Below are positions 1 through 11,309 of a stretch of 64,000 nucleotides of DNA, in pieces. The stretch is from contig JADDTR010000023.1 in assembly GCA_015345905.1 (NCBI GenBank), positions 124,001 through 188,000 of the forward strand. The letters run 5' to 3'. Position numbers and translations under genes: made by a program. The notes under the pieces were generated by a model that was not told the origin of the DNA, made no database searches, and saw only the letters and a program-made list of their open reading frames with translations. The DNA comes from Aotearoamyces nothofagi. Taxonomy: Eukaryota; Ascomycota; Leotiomycetes; Leotiales; Tympanidaceae. How positions within the stretch are numbered: the stretch's first letter is position 1; each line of letters begins with the position of its first letter.

Positions 1-1552
1 GAGTCAACCAGCGATGATCAATCGTACCATCCGTCAAATCCCTCCTCCGATGCAAATCGGTGCTGTGTGATCTCCTTGACCGAAAGAACGGCATCGGCCA
101 AGTCTTGCTAGAGAATATACTACGGTAGCTGGCATAAATGTTGCAACAGAGCGTTATAGTTACTTTATTATACAAGGAGAGACCGACCAGCGACCGTTCT
201 TTGCATTGCTGAATGTTGTGGTATCAAGTAAAGCGCGACCTAATTGATATGTGCTTGAGTTACAGCTATTATACCAAATACCACACTCCATCCTCCCACA
301 ACCCATCGTCCGATCTAAAGCACCAACCCCCCTCCCCAATAACCCCCCCCCCGCCCATCCACCCCTCCAGTCGCAACCCACTCCAGTCTCAAAAACCCCC
401 TCCCAATCTCTCCACCTAGCCCAGCCATGTGCTTTCCATCCCCAAGCCGCACCAACAAGATCCCACAGACTCGTGAACCACCACCACCAACAACAACAAC
501 AACACGCCTGCGATGAACTCCAGCGGGGATACGACGACCTGGGGGCATGAGTTCTCCACGGGGGGGAGGGGGTGTGCATGAACGAGTGGCTCTCCGGGCT
601 GAGATTAGGGATACGGGCTAAGGATCGTCACGTCCCGTCAACGCATGACGGAGATGTCGCAGAAGACATGGCGGCGAGAAAGATGGCGGCTTGGGGCTCC
701 ATCCTGAAGAGGGAAAAGAATCATGCATTTGATGCTTTGCTGCTTTGCTGCTACTTCTCTTCTGCTTCCGCCTGGATGATGTGACCGCTTTTCAACACAT
801 GTTGATGGCCCAACTCACGTCCACCCACCATCCACCGTCCGCCCTACCAGTATCAAGCGCCAGCAGTCTCCCCGGAGCATTCTATATAGAAAGGAAAGCC
901 ATCGCCTACCTTATTCAAAAGCCCAGCTCAACATGACCAGACCGAGAGATCACCAAGATGCATGCACACTCCTCCCCAGCCAGCCTCTAGCATTTGTCGA
1001 TCCTCGGCCGGGAGGTGCTCGGCCACTCTATGTGAGGATTCAATCCCGGTATCATGAGGATGTACTCCGATAGGTCTAGTAAGAGATTGAGAAGCTCGGG
1101 ATGCCTTGTTGAGCTAGGCCGTCAGAGAGTGTGCCTCTTTACGGTCTTGTATGCAGAGCAGAGCATTAGACTCTTTATGTATGACCTGAGCTCGATAGTC
1201 AATGCGCCCCTCCCATCGACTTGCATAGAATCTAGAGAATGGCATAATTCGGAGCAACTCGCACCCATTGTATTCGCAGGTCACTGGATGACAAAATTCC
1301 CGAGTCCCACCGCTGTCATCGAATGTCTGTAAAATCTTCGATATAAGTACATAAAAGAAAGATATATTAATCAATAGTAAGTGGAGTCTATTCAAACCAA
1401 GCTAAAAACTTTTGACCACCGATTGAACGGAACCCGAATATTCGAGCTTAAGTCATGGCATTCATCGAGAGTAATTAAAAGATCTCTCAAAATTTCCCAA
1501 CCCATCTTCTAGTTTTAGGTAGCTATCCATTCGACAGCCCGCATTCCATTCA
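1..1552. other. Intergenic stretch, no supported gene
   Basis: No open frame here resembles a known protein. Positions 300-420 are a C-rich, low-complexity run of CCCC and CCACC, and 481-505 is a CAA/CCA-rich run. These give spurious Cys/Trp- and Pro-rich frames on the two strands. A TATA-like TATATAG lies near 885, but no coding start follows it. Confidence 0.5.
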
Positions 1553-2451
1553 CTACCGAGACTTTTTACTCTGCTTCCTCGCGTTTGTGATACTCGCAGC
1601 GATGACGCTATTTCGGATGTTAAATGCATTGCTGATGTCTGCATATGAAATGTATATCGCATAGAGTGGGAAGAAGACCCATAACATATTGAAGAACACC
1701 AAATAAACCCATCTAAATTTCCCACATCAGTATGGTTGAGCGATTATAGATTGAATGAATTCAGAAGTGACGTACAAATGCATAAAGTTGCTCGAATCAA
1801 GGCTAAGGTTTCCTGTCAGCCACTCCGGGCAGAAAGTCATAAAGCCTGTGCACCAGATTAGCCAAATATATTTCAACCCATCATCCCAGCAAGAGACCCA
1901 CCACCATAGAGCTCTCCAGTAGCCAGAATAATCATCCATATGTCAGCACGAGGGTCTCTTTTCGCAATCAGAGAGCACACCCACACCGCGAGCGGGCCGG
2001 CGCCTAACACGGTCAAAAGCTCCAGGCTGACCACTGTTGCATCTGCACCACCCCATCTCTGGTCTGCTCTAGCATAAACCTGCCATAATTTGGCAAAATA
2101 GTTATCTTCGGCGCCGTAGTAACTGCCATATAATCTGTCCGTGTGGCCAAGCCAATTCGTTGCCGTGAGTGATGCGGGGTGCGGATAGTCGGAGGCGGCA
2201 CTCTTATCCACGTACGTGAAGATCGTGTTATAGAGAAAGGAACCTTCGAAGATAAAGTGGATGAGAGCATCGAACGCGTGCCATATGAAAAGAATGCGGA
2301 GTGAGGATGGTGTGGATGAGGTCAACAGCTTCAGGGAAAGACCGTAGGCTGCCCCAATTAATACAACGACGGCAAAGAGGGAGATTATTGTAGTAGCATC
2401 AATTATAGGATGCGTCACGAGCGTCTCGACTGGTTGCACTGGAATTGACAT
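1553..2451 (-). CDS. EBP-like sterol isomerase (EXPERA domain), 3 exons
   Basis: This 259-residue membrane protein belongs to the emopamil-binding / EXPERA family, whose namesake is the 3-beta-hydroxysteroid delta8-delta7 isomerase of the ER. The exons, read on the minus strand, are 2451-1902, 1845-1776 and 1712-1553. All junctions are GT-AG and in phase. They restore the family motifs LYGGFMTFCPEW and SNFMHLWVYLVFFN across the two introns of 56 and 63 bases. Four hydrophobic segments are visible: residues about 20-43, the stretch with the HAFDALIHFIFEGSFLY motif, the LELLTVLGAGPLAVW stretch, and the final VFFNMLWVFFPLY. The family's conserved His and Glu (HAFDALIHFIFEGS) are present, so an active enzyme is possible. 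Fungi normally carry out this ergosterol step with ERG2, which is unrelated, so the substrate here may be a different sterol or a secondary metabolite. The family call is firm; the substrate is unknown. Confidence 0.85.
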
Positions 2452-3128
2452 TGTGTGTGGCTTCCTGAGTATATGTTATTTGATGGTGATGGGCACTGGA
2501 GGTAAAAGGAGCGGCGGAGCATATAAGCTTAACGTACCCTGGCTTAGACAGAAGGTCAGAGCTTCCACAATGACGAAATTAGTAGCCGACCACATTAAGT
2601 GAACCAGTGTCGGTCGAACACCATAAAAGACAAACTACAAATGATTGCAGTACAAGACCAACATAGCCAAACAATTTGATTCCAGTAGTCAAAGAGTTTC
2701 AGATCAACTAAAATTGAGATTGCCTAGAATGGACTGACCTTTTGATGCTCAAGTCGAGCGCCTCGGACGCCTTGGCAGCACTAAGCCGCTAGCTAGTCAA
2801 TGAGCAAACAAGCATTTCTCTCCCTATCTGATGTGAATATATGTGGGCTAAACCGCGACCAGACATATTTTGTTAATCGTCTTTCTACTATCGTGGAGCT
2901 CAACGCGCTATGTGATATCTCCATTCGTGATTTCAGATCTCATCACCACGTCACGCATTTGGACGGAAAACTTGATGGCCAAGCCAATTTTCATTCCTAA
3001 GCTAGTTCGCGGGCATTATAACCACCACTACACAATGAACCCAGGGCGAAGACATTCTTCTGAAGCTCCTATTGACGCCGTTGTGGTATTCCTGGATCCC
3101 CATCCTTCACTCGTGGTAACTGGAGCAT
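2452..3128. other. Intergenic stretch upstream of the EBP-like gene
   Basis: About 680 bases lie between the start of the EBP-like gene and the 3' end of the GRG-1 gene. The part next to 2452 must hold the EBP-like promoter. Small open frames at 2800-3139 resemble nothing known. I see no RNA gene or repeat. Confidence 0.45.
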
Positions 3129-3509
3129 CTAGTGCTTAGAGGCCTCCTTGTGGACATCGGCTGGTTCGGTAACGTGTTAGCAGGTGTTCTATTCACCAAG
3201 GACACGTTAGCAACATACCCTTAGTGTTGTGCTGTTCCTCGCTGATCTTGTTGACAACAGCGTCCTTGCCAGCACTGAGGCGGGTAGACACGTTTGCCTC
3301 GGAGTCCTTGGCGACTGACTTGTTGGCCTCCTTCTGGACAGTGGCACTACCGCCCTGGATAGTCTTGAAATGTTGTTAGTATAGCATATAGAAGTCACAA
3401 GTTGAGTTTGAGGTACCTCAGAGACGTATCTATGATCGTGTTAGCAGAGCTCTCGAAGATGCAGGGTTTTGGTGGGTACATACTGTGCGGCGTTCTTGAT
3501 GCTCTCCAT
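3129..3509 (-). CDS. grg-1: Glucose-repressible GRG-1/CCG-1 family protein, 4 exons
   Basis: This is a 71-residue hydrophilic protein beginning MESIKNAAQYVSETIQGG and ending HNTKADVHKEASKH, the signature of the fungal GRG-1/CCG-1 family. In Neurospora that gene is induced by glucose starvation and by the clock; the protein's molecular role is unknown. The exons, read on the minus strand, are 3509-3484, 3429-3417, 3363-3219 and 3160-3129. The second exon is only 13 nt and supplies the end of Gln plus Tyr-Val-Ser-Glu. Its use is supported by a canonical gtatgt donor after CA at 3484 and by restoration of the conserved AQYVSE. No other splice choice keeps the frame open. The protein has no membrane segment, is rich in Lys, Ala and Glu, and is probably disordered or stress-related. 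The leader is pyrimidine- and CA-rich, as in highly expressed fungal genes. Confidence 0.93.
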
Positions 3510-3557
3510 TATGAAGTTTGGATGTTGAAATGTTTGAAAGGTTTGGATTTGTATGTG

Positions 3558-3583
3558 TTGAAAGGTGATGTTGAAAGGTGATG
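3558..3583. repeat. 13-bp tandem duplication in the grg-1 leader
   Basis: Two perfect head-to-tail copies of a 13-bp unit (ttgaaaggtgatg) begin at 3558, about 50 bases upstream of the grg-1 start codon. On the coding strand this places CATCACCTTTCAA twice in the presumed 5' leader. A TATA-like CATAAA lies further upstream near 3630 on the coding strand. Confidence 0.8.
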
Positions 3584-5532
3584 TTGTTTCGTGGATGAAG
3601 GAGACAGGAAGAGAGGGGAAGGAAGTCTTTATGTACTGCTTGCTCTCAGGCACCCAACCATGTATCCAGGCACCCCAGGCCACTACATTCACATTTCTAA
3701 CTGCGTCATATTCACTCTGTCCAGCTTAGAGTTGGCATGTCTGGCCCGGAAGCGTTTGGACCGCGGATGTAGCGCCCAAGTCACCTGCCTGCTCTGCGTC
3801 GAATTTAGGTAACCTGAGCTCTATCCGCAAGGAAGTCACCGCCACCAGGCCCACCATTCGTCCACATGGAGAAGCACAGCCAGATGGGAAAGGGGTGTTG
3901 GCATCGTTTTCGGTGGCTGAATACATGGGGATTGCCGCTTGCAGGGAGGTAAGGGTGATCCACAGCTAAGAGTGGACTTGCGAACAAAGCTTCCCGAGCT
4001 CTACGAGCAACTCTACGAGGTGCTACTAAGGTCCTGTCACCGCTACGCAGCTCGCGGATGGCATTTACAGCACTTGCAACATTGACAAAGAGAGGCATGA
4101 GAAGAGAGCGGATATGTCGAAATGCTCCGCTTCACAAGGTGCACGCAAATCCCTCCATCTCCCAGGCAGCTGCCTCGTGCGCCACAAGGGTCTCCAAGGG
4201 GTCCTGTTATTCCGCTGAGCCACACCTGTTCGGCAGATGCGGGGTAATTACGTCAACACTCACAGAACGGGGCTAGCCTATGATAGCGAATCTGATCAAC
4301 ACCAGGCAAGTCCATCTCTCAGGGACCAGACCCGCCAGGCACCGCACGCATCACGGGACCTTGCTCGAAGCACAAAGGCCACGCAGGCCACAGACAGGGA
4401 ATGCCCTATGGGCATCCTGGTGAGCAGGACACGTACACACGGTCCTTACTGTATCGCCACACACGTGACGGAACAAATCCTTCGGTGTATGTGCACTCAA
4501 GAGTAACAGGACACCGCTAACGACGTCACTTGGCGAGCTGCACTGAAATTCAGGTTATTCGTTAGCGCAAGGTACCCTGCCACGTCTACCGCCTGCCACA
4601 GTGGCTAGCTCGCGTAGCTGTCACAGGTCACTGCAGGTACGCAACCCCACTTAATCGCACCTCTCAGGAAAATCCGAATGCTGGAATCCTCCGGGGCACC
4701 ACGTCAGGCCTGGATCTGGCTGGATGGAGGCTGACGCGCATGGGCCCGCAGTCCCGGCCATGCTCCGTCAACGAACGAGACAACTGGATGCCTAAGGTAG
4801 GGAGGTAAGGTACGTAGGTATGGCATGTATGGCCCTTATCGATCAAGGATCGAGCATGTGCAGAAACCTGGCTCTTGGACCTTATGCCATATGCGGTTCT
4901 GCTGGCCACCGTATGTAAGGTACGGATACCTGGTCTCGGCGGGGTAAGCATGCCAGTAGGCACTGCAAGTACTGGACTGTACAGTAAGATAAGGCAGGGC
5001 AGTGCCCACCGAGATCTTAAGAGTGCAGTACAGAGCAGAAGATCTAAAATCCATGGTGATCGTCATAGCCGAGGCCTGTCGGTAGGCACGTGACGGGGCA
5101 GGTGCTGTGGCTTATACTGCGCAAGGGCAAGGGCAGGGCAGGGGAGGGAGCACGTCTTGTGGCACAATCCCATCGCCATGCTGGTTGCGAGGGCACGAGG
5201 ACAGAAGAGCAGGCTGTACGGAGGACATGTATAGTAGCCATCCATCACGTCCATCAAACAGTCCTCGAGCCCTGGGCACGCATGCATAGGCCCATAGACG
5301 TAGAGCAGATATCTGTGCGGCGGCGGATCGGACTTTGTATCGGACTTCGGAGGAGGAAAGAGCCGTCGTATCCCGTACTGTACTTGTCCTTGTACACGGA
5401 ACATGGGATTTGCTGCGACCTTGGATTCTGCCACGTTGGCAAATTCCCCATTCGAGAATTGCCATCAAGCCAGACCCGCAAGCCGCAAGCTGCATGTCTG
5501 GCAGGCCAGCGTGCATTCGCCCAGGTAAGGCA

Positions 5533-5552
5533 CAGTACAGTACAGTACAGTA
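5533..5552. repeat. (CAGTA)4 microsatellite
   Basis: Four perfect pentamers of CAGTA run from 5533 to 5552, flanked by the related words GTACCGTGCCGTACTG. It is the clearest tandem tract in the 4.5-6.1 kb motif-rich block. Confidence 0.85.
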
Positions 5553-5853
5553 CCGTGCCGTACTGCTCCGGACCTTGCGCGCTCTCTTTGGTAGGTAGCC
5601 CTGGTAGCGGCTTATCACGCCTATGGCCATTGGTCGCTTGTCGGCAAAACTAGCAAAATCGCCCAAGAAAATCGTCAAAACCAATCTCCGATCGACGACA
5701 CTTGGCGACGCTTCAAATATGCAGATTGTTGCCTACCCACCTTAGGTAAGGTAGTGAGGGTATTCAGAGCTGAACATGGCTTGCAGGATTCCGAGGGTGT
5801 GTATGTGTAGTTGGCCAGCCATGGTATACTATCCGTGCAGTACAGACACATCG

Positions 5854-5873
5854 AGGTACTTGTACAAGTACCT
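5854..5873. repeat. 20-bp perfect palindrome
   Basis: Positions 5854-5873 read identically on both strands: AGGTACTTG, then TAC, reversing to CAAGTACCT, with its centre in TGTACA. The match ends at the next base on each side. It sits in the motif-rich non-coding block about 590 bases upstream of the fucosyltransferase-like gene. Confidence 0.85.
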
Positions 5874-6461
5874 ACCTAAATATACAGCACCGTCTGTCGT
5901 ACTCCCTGGGGGTCCTAGCAGCTTGTTTGGTATCTCAGTATCTCGGTGCTACTGTACAGTACGTGGGTACTGATAGGCACCAGGTACTGTGTTCGCTCGC
6001 TCGCCGGGGCTCACGTGGGTCTGCCATTCCCGTCCAGGTTTTCCCAGCGGCCCTAGGTACGCTAGGTTACTGAGATGCCCTCCCCTCCCCACCCCACCAC
6101 ATCTTAGATTCCTTCATCCACAGCAACTATGCTTCAAAGGTGCTCACTAGGGAAATACCTACCAAGTCACCTACCATGCTACCAACCTACCTTACATTGC
6201 TATCCATGGTGCTACTCACTGATGTCTTCTTGCTACCCCCCAGTCAGCATAGCTGCCATCACTGCCGGCTTATCTTCTGAAGTAATTGACCTAGGCTTGG
6301 CTCATCTTATGTTCCTACTACTGCCTTTCTCTTGGTGTTTTCCGTGAAGATGGAAAACTCGTATCTCTTCTCCGTCCTGATCTTATACCCAGCCGCGTCC
6401 TGCACCTGTTCTTGTTCTGTCTGATGGCGTTGCTGGTATATCATATGCCCGTCTAAAAAAG

Positions 6462-8254
6462 ATGATATCGACACGCGCTCATCGCCAGCTCCTTGCCGCT
6501 GTCTTCTTCGTTTTTCTGTTTTTCCTGGGATTTCATTGGAAACTTACGCAGGATACCACACTTGAGCCGCATTCCCAAATCGTGGAACTGGTATGCAGAA
6601 CCCTATTAGATATCACCGAAGCACAAACTTACAGATATCTCTTCAAGTCCCTCAAATCGCCAACGAATAACCCCATAATAACATCGGCGTCAGACCATGG
6701 TAAGCTTGATAACCTCATGCGAGGAACCTTGAAGACGACCTGTCAAAATACGAGTTACAAGTTGAAATTAAGCACTAACAACTGTACTTCAGATATCGGC
6801 AATGGCAGAACTGAATCTGCTACGGACCAAGAGGAGGAAGATGACCATCCAGTGTCTACCGACACGCAATTGTCGCTCGAGTATTTTATTACAACAGCAA
6901 TGAACGTAGCCATTGACGGGCCTTATAACGGAACTGCATTGAAGGAGATCTGCGGTAATGTGACCGCATGGCATGAAGACGTTGTGATGGAAATTCTCAA
7001 ACTTCGTGGCGGAATTGGTATAGTTCAGACTCTTACGGGTGGCTTCATTCTTAGCAGCAACACTGACGCCTTGTAAGGGAATATCCGCAACGAGATACTC
7101 TATTTCCTTCGTTTCGCAATCAGCTCTGGCTCCAGCATCATCCTCCCGCGCATTCATATAAGGTCGCCAACGGATCTTAGCAATCTCAGCCTAATTGATA
7201 CCAAAGGCATCGAATATTTCTTTGATCGCTTCGCGTTTATCTCTCAACTCCGCGAAGCATGTCCGCAAATGCGCGTGTATGAAAATATCGAAGAGTTGCG
7301 ACACGAAGTAGCTCCCCGAGGCGTCAAGAATACGCGTCTTGTTACGCCACACTGGCTGCCTTGGTGGAAGCAGGATGAGTCTGCTCTCCATTTATGGAGC
7401 AAGTGGGTTGAAGGCGCTCGGCTGAAACAAACCGTCAACGACACTCCATCTGGTAATATCACTGTGGTCAAATTCGATGCTGCGCTCGGCCGATTGTAAG
7501 TCCGCTCTCGTCCCTATTGATCTTATCACTAACCACATAAAGTCCCGTCTGCTCTGATCCGTTTACCTTCACCTCAACGTTCGGACGTCTTATTCCACTC
7601 AGCCCAATCATTCGTCGACTCTCTGCTAGCGTTCTCTATTCCCTCTCTCTCACTCTTTCCGAGCCTGCCACCTCTCCAGCCCAGATCCCGGCCTCAGCTG
7701 CCTCCCAATTTTCCCTCCGGAATAAAGCTCCCATCAATCCCGCTCACGGCATAAATACTGGCTCCTACCTCGGCGCTCATTTGCGTGCCGATGCTGACAG
7801 CAATGCCCTGAATTGGACCTCGCTCGAGACGCAAACTACGCACTATATTTCACTCGCGTTAGCCTCCGACCTCAGCACCATTTATCTCGCATCGGGTTCC
7901 GCTAACTCGACGTTGTTTTTCACTGCTGCAGCAGAGAGACATAACATTTCCGTCGTCACGAAAAACAGCCTCCTTTCCTACTCGCCCTTAGAGACACAGG
8001 AGCTCGAGACACTCTCCTGGGATCAACAGGCGTTGGTAGACTATCTCATGCTGCAGAAATCGTCTGTCTTCGCTGGTGTTTCTGAGAGCAGCTTCTCGTG
8101 GAATGTAGCATTGAGTCGTCGCGTTGTCAGTGAGCAACCGCTTTGCTACAATCTGACTGAGGAGCAACTGCCTCAAGGCACGGTGTTTAAGGACGAGCTG
8201 AGCGAGCTCGTGGGTCAGAGTGAAGCGGATTTTGCCAGGGGTTTATGGCCTTAG
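6462..8254 (+). CDS. Putative O-fucosyltransferase-like glycosyltransferase, 3 exons
   Basis: The model encodes 561 residues, with exons 6462-7017, 7078-7495 and 7543-8254. All junctions are GT-AG and in phase. An N-terminal signal anchor (about residues 8-25, LLAAVFFVFLFFLGFHW) is followed by a low-complexity acidic stem, which fits a type II Golgi or ER protein. The first intron removes a frame break and restores GGIGIGNIRNEILYFLRFAI followed by SSGSSIILPRI. This resembles the N-terminal Rossmann segment of fungal proteins distantly related to GDP-fucose protein O-fucosyltransferases. Further on come NTGSYLGAHLRADADS, matching the family's H-x-R-x-x-D substrate-binding motif, and TIYLASGS and SVFAGVSESSFSWNVA near the C-terminus, the usual second nucleotide-sugar half. 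The start is the first ATG ahead of the anchor. Exon 1 could hide a further small intron around 6590-6790. The fold call is fairly firm; donor and acceptor are unknown. Confidence 0.72.
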
Positions 8255-8782
8255 ATACGCATGGAAGAGATCGGACGTGGGAGTAATGATGGCATACCAA
8301 ATGGATTTTGTTTGCTGCGCTGGTGTTTGAGTATATGGTTAGCTGGTTTGTATAGGTAATATACCCGGGCCGCAGAGGCATGGAAGGCTGGTTTCGAGGC
8401 CGGTGTTCTGCCACGGGACAGGGAGTAAAGGAGAAGGCAGGGCCTCTTATATGAGAGATGGGCATTGGTAACATATTAGACGAGACGTTGTCTCTGGCAG
8501 TTTTAGATCGTCCACAAGAACACATCTTGAAAGTTGCATTGCAAGGTTGGGCCAGTTATAGACAAGGCTATTTAGTTCTAAGTCTATCATAATGCGTATG
8601 CAGGTAAGGCAGTCTGGGCTTGCCAAAACTCGCAATGCTACCATGCGATCGATGTGATATATCCAATGCTCCAAGCGCTACGCAATGCTAAATTCCGAAA
8701 GAGAAAAAAAACCCCACCCGTCTTCTCTAGACGAGTAGCATGTGTATGTATCATGAGGATCATACCATCTACAGCACATCCC
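8255..8782. other. Convergent 3' region, no gene seen
   Basis: About 530 bases separate the stop of the fucosyltransferase-like gene from the stop of the RBR ligase gene on the other strand. It should hold both 3' UTRs and terminators. No coding signature is seen. Confidence 0.5.
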
Positions 8783-10894
8783 TCACCTAATAGGGATCTC
8801 CCAGGCGCCCATATCTTCTTCATCGTCACTATCCCACTCCACGAGATCTTCTTCGTCATTCAACGCCATCTGGACGAAATTCTGGACCCAAGCACGATTA
8901 TGTGCTTCTTGGATTTCGGCGGCACCAATCGCATTGTCTTGTACGTGATCACCGTGCGGGTCATGCGGGCCATGCGGCCCATCCGGACGGCCTGCGTTGA
9001 GACGGGGTCTGGGTTGGTGACGTGCAGGTTGTGCATCGGCTGCACGCCGAGCTGCGATAGCTGCAGCATGCCTCCGTCCTGGTGGTCGCTCAGCAAAACC
9101 TCTAGCTCCCCGCTGATCAAGTCGATGATGATGCTGTTGTTGAGGTGGTCCTGGGTGAATACGAATATGATGCTGCTCGGGTGGAGCAGCTGGCCGAGCG
9201 GGGAGGTGAGCAATGCGAAGAACAAGCGGACCTTCTCGAGCGACAGGCTCTACTTGCTGCTCTATTCGCGCAGGAGCGTCTGCAGCCGCTGGAGCTCCCA
9301 GAACTGCTGGAGCTTGATGTATTTGCTCCTCCTCAACCTCGTTGATCTCATCGTCACCATCAGCAAGCTCTAGAGCCTCTCTCTCCCGCAAGTGCTCCAT
9401 ATTGTCGCCACCTACGAAACCATGGCCTACATCATCACCATCGCCACCTTCAAGCTCCCAGAGACGCATATAGCAGCTTGTGGTATCCGTGTTGTAATGC
9501 GTGTAAGGGTTACCGGGCTCAAGCCATGCCGAGCATAGATAGCAGAAGTGTGTGTTGCACCGAAAACAGATCATATGATTGCAGCCGTGAGACTTTTGGG
9601 CTGGTGCTGCACATGTTGGACACGGTGTGGTATGAAGTTTAAGGTACTCCAGAGAGGCTATATCCTCTTCTGTGAGCTCTCCAGTATCGGTACGAGGCGC
9701 ACAGAGGGTGAACTCGCCGTGCCAACCTTGAAAACATCGACTGCAGAAGGCGAAAGAACAGTCTTCACAGACACAGAGTCGATCTGATTGTGGGTCATAA
9801 GTCTTTTGGCTCGTAGGGTCCTGCTCATCATCTGACTCGTCACTGCTTTCCACCTCGAAGAAATGTCCAGGCTTCTTGTGTTTCCGGGATCGTGCAGCAC
9901 CCTGGCACCACGTACGCGGGCAGTAAATTGTATTCTTGTCGGACTCAAGTTCAGCCTTATGCTTCAAAGTTACATATCGCTTAACCATGTCATGCTCGAG
10001 TGGTATTTGTAGAAGTTCGCTTGGACTAATGTTTGTCTTTGGCTTTCGACGTTTCCGAGTAGGCGAGGTCCCTTCTTCGCTCCGTATCTTCGCACAATTC
10101 GGGGCAAGGCACCTGACTGCGGTAATATCACCTTCTGTGATAGCATTGTTATAGTAATCCTGAAGGCATTGGCAGCAGAAGACATGACCGCAGTCGAGCA
10201 TTCGATGGCAGACATTTCCCTTCTTTGGGTCTACGGTACTGATTAGCAGGCATCAACAAGAGAGCAGAGGTGTTGTACCAAGACAGATGCCACAGTCAAA
10301 AGTTTCTTTTTCGAAAGTGGCCCGCTTCGCCTTAATATCGTAGTCTAGCAGTGCAATCTTCATGTCGAAAGACATCCGCAAGTATTGGTTCCCATCAAGT
10401 ACATCAAAGGCATTTTCAGCGGCTTGTTGTAAGTGGTCGATATATGCAAATACTACCTGGTCATGCCCAAATTCCTCCCAAAGACGCTGGCCATCCATCT
10501 GAAGTCGGTCGAGAGTTTCTTCTGAGAGCCATTGTGGCGAAGTGGAAATGTCAAATATCGGAGGATTCTTGGCTGGGTAACCGTCGGGAAGTATCACTCG
10601 TAGGTGAAGGCATGGAAGATGGCTTAGATGGTGTATCTCGAGAGCTGCTTCGACTGTGCCAGTGGATGAGTTTGCTGGTAGTACAGCAGCAAGTGGGGCG
10701 CCATCTGAGGGCTCCGGGAACACAACTGGAAGCGGAGGTAAGGGAGTTATAGGTAAATCGATCGTTGCAGAAAACGGATAGGTCGAGTCTAAAGTGATCT
10801 CAGGGAAAATAGCAGATATTGAAGAGAGTTCGATATCACGCTCATCCTCTATAGCGTCCGTCTCGTCATCGGCCATAGTAACCTGTCCAGACAA
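8783..10894 (-). CDS. ITT1: RWD-RING-IBR (RBR) E3 ubiquitin ligase, RNF14/Itt1-like, 2 exons
   Basis: This 687-residue protein is read from 10894-10279 and 10230-8783. The 48-base intron splits the first RING Cys cluster and restores CGICLDPKKGNVCHRMLDCGHVFC in phase. The N-terminal RWD domain (about residues 15-150) contains the YPAKNPP hallmark. RING1 follows at about 200, then an IBR with CPRTWCQG, then CVCEDCSFAFCSRCFQGWHG. Last comes RING2/Rcat, CPTCAAPAQKSHGCNHMICF then CNTHFCYLC, which carries the catalytic Cys in the SHGCNHM motif. This order (RWD, RING, IBR, RING2) is that of human RNF14/ARA54 and yeast Itt1, which act in translation quality control. The C-terminal 200 residues are low-complexity (acidic, then Gln/His/Ala/Pro/Arg-rich) and are probably disordered. 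A second ATG seven codons in could be the true start. Confidence 0.92.
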
Positions 10895-11309
10895 GCACTG
10901 GAGATGCGGGCAATAACAAAACTGTCATGAGGACGAGGTACACGTGCTGGTATAAAAACGAAATATGTGGAAACGCTAGGAAATCGGTGGCGAATGGTTA
11001 TATATTTTGGTTCGATGAGGGTTGGCTGGTCGGGTTGACAATTGTTGCTCGGAAGAAAAGGCGCCGTTCCGATGAATGCGGCTAATCTGCAGCCTTGAGC
11101 TACGGGTTGCGATCTGATGATTCGCCTCTTGAGAATGTCAACTATGACCCCAAATTAATAAACATCATCTTGTCACAACTACAGTCGGCTAAGATTGATT
11201 ATGGTGGAGGATAATAGTACCATATAAACGTTTCCTAAATCCTAGGAAAACGCATACCTACTCGTCGTTCATCTCTCATCCGAACCAGCTTTCGTCATCG
11301 AATTTCAAG
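10895..11309. promoter_or_regulatory. Divergent promoter between the RBR ligase and dolichyldiphosphatase genes
   Basis: This 415-base spacer lies between two outward-facing start codons, so it must carry both promoters. The side next to 11310 has a TA-rich stretch (ATATAAACG near 11222) about 90 bases upstream of the start. No other gene is visible. Confidence 0.6.

Larger units (their letters stand above)
3510..6461. other. Gene-poor block rich in GTAC, CAGTA and GGTA motifs
   Basis: Nearly 3 kb hold no recognisable gene. The part next to 3509 is the grg-1 promoter. From about 4.5 kb onward the sequence is dense in short palindromic words (GTAC, TGTACA, CAGTAC) and in GGTA/TACC runs such as the TACCTACCTAA near 5867. 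The frames of 100-190 residues at 5063-5684 overlap on both strands, have no family signature and follow the repeats, so I treat them as chance. A run of CTACCATGC, CTACCAACCTACC and CTACC words lies at 6170-6240, about 220-290 bases upstream of the next gene. Confidence 0.6.

Noticed and set aside
160-579. 139-residue minus-strand frame with Cys and Trp runs
   Set aside because: It follows the C-rich and CCA/CAA low-complexity run at 300-505 and overlaps open frames on the other strand; no domain-like sequence.
1020-1050. B-box-like GATTCAATCCC suggesting a tRNA gene
   Set aside because: No acceptor stem, A box or cloverleaf could be folded around it.
5520-5560. CRISPR-like array of CAGTA repeats
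   Set aside because: The repeats are contiguous pentamers without unique spacers, in a eukaryotic genome.
5063-5684. Overlapping frames of 120-190 residues on both strands
   Set aside because: Both strands are open at once because of the GTAC/CAGTA word bias; no family signature or splice logic.
9145-9345. Plus-strand Leu/Glu-rich frame
   Set aside because: Antisense to the disordered C-terminal region of the RBR ubiquitin ligase.
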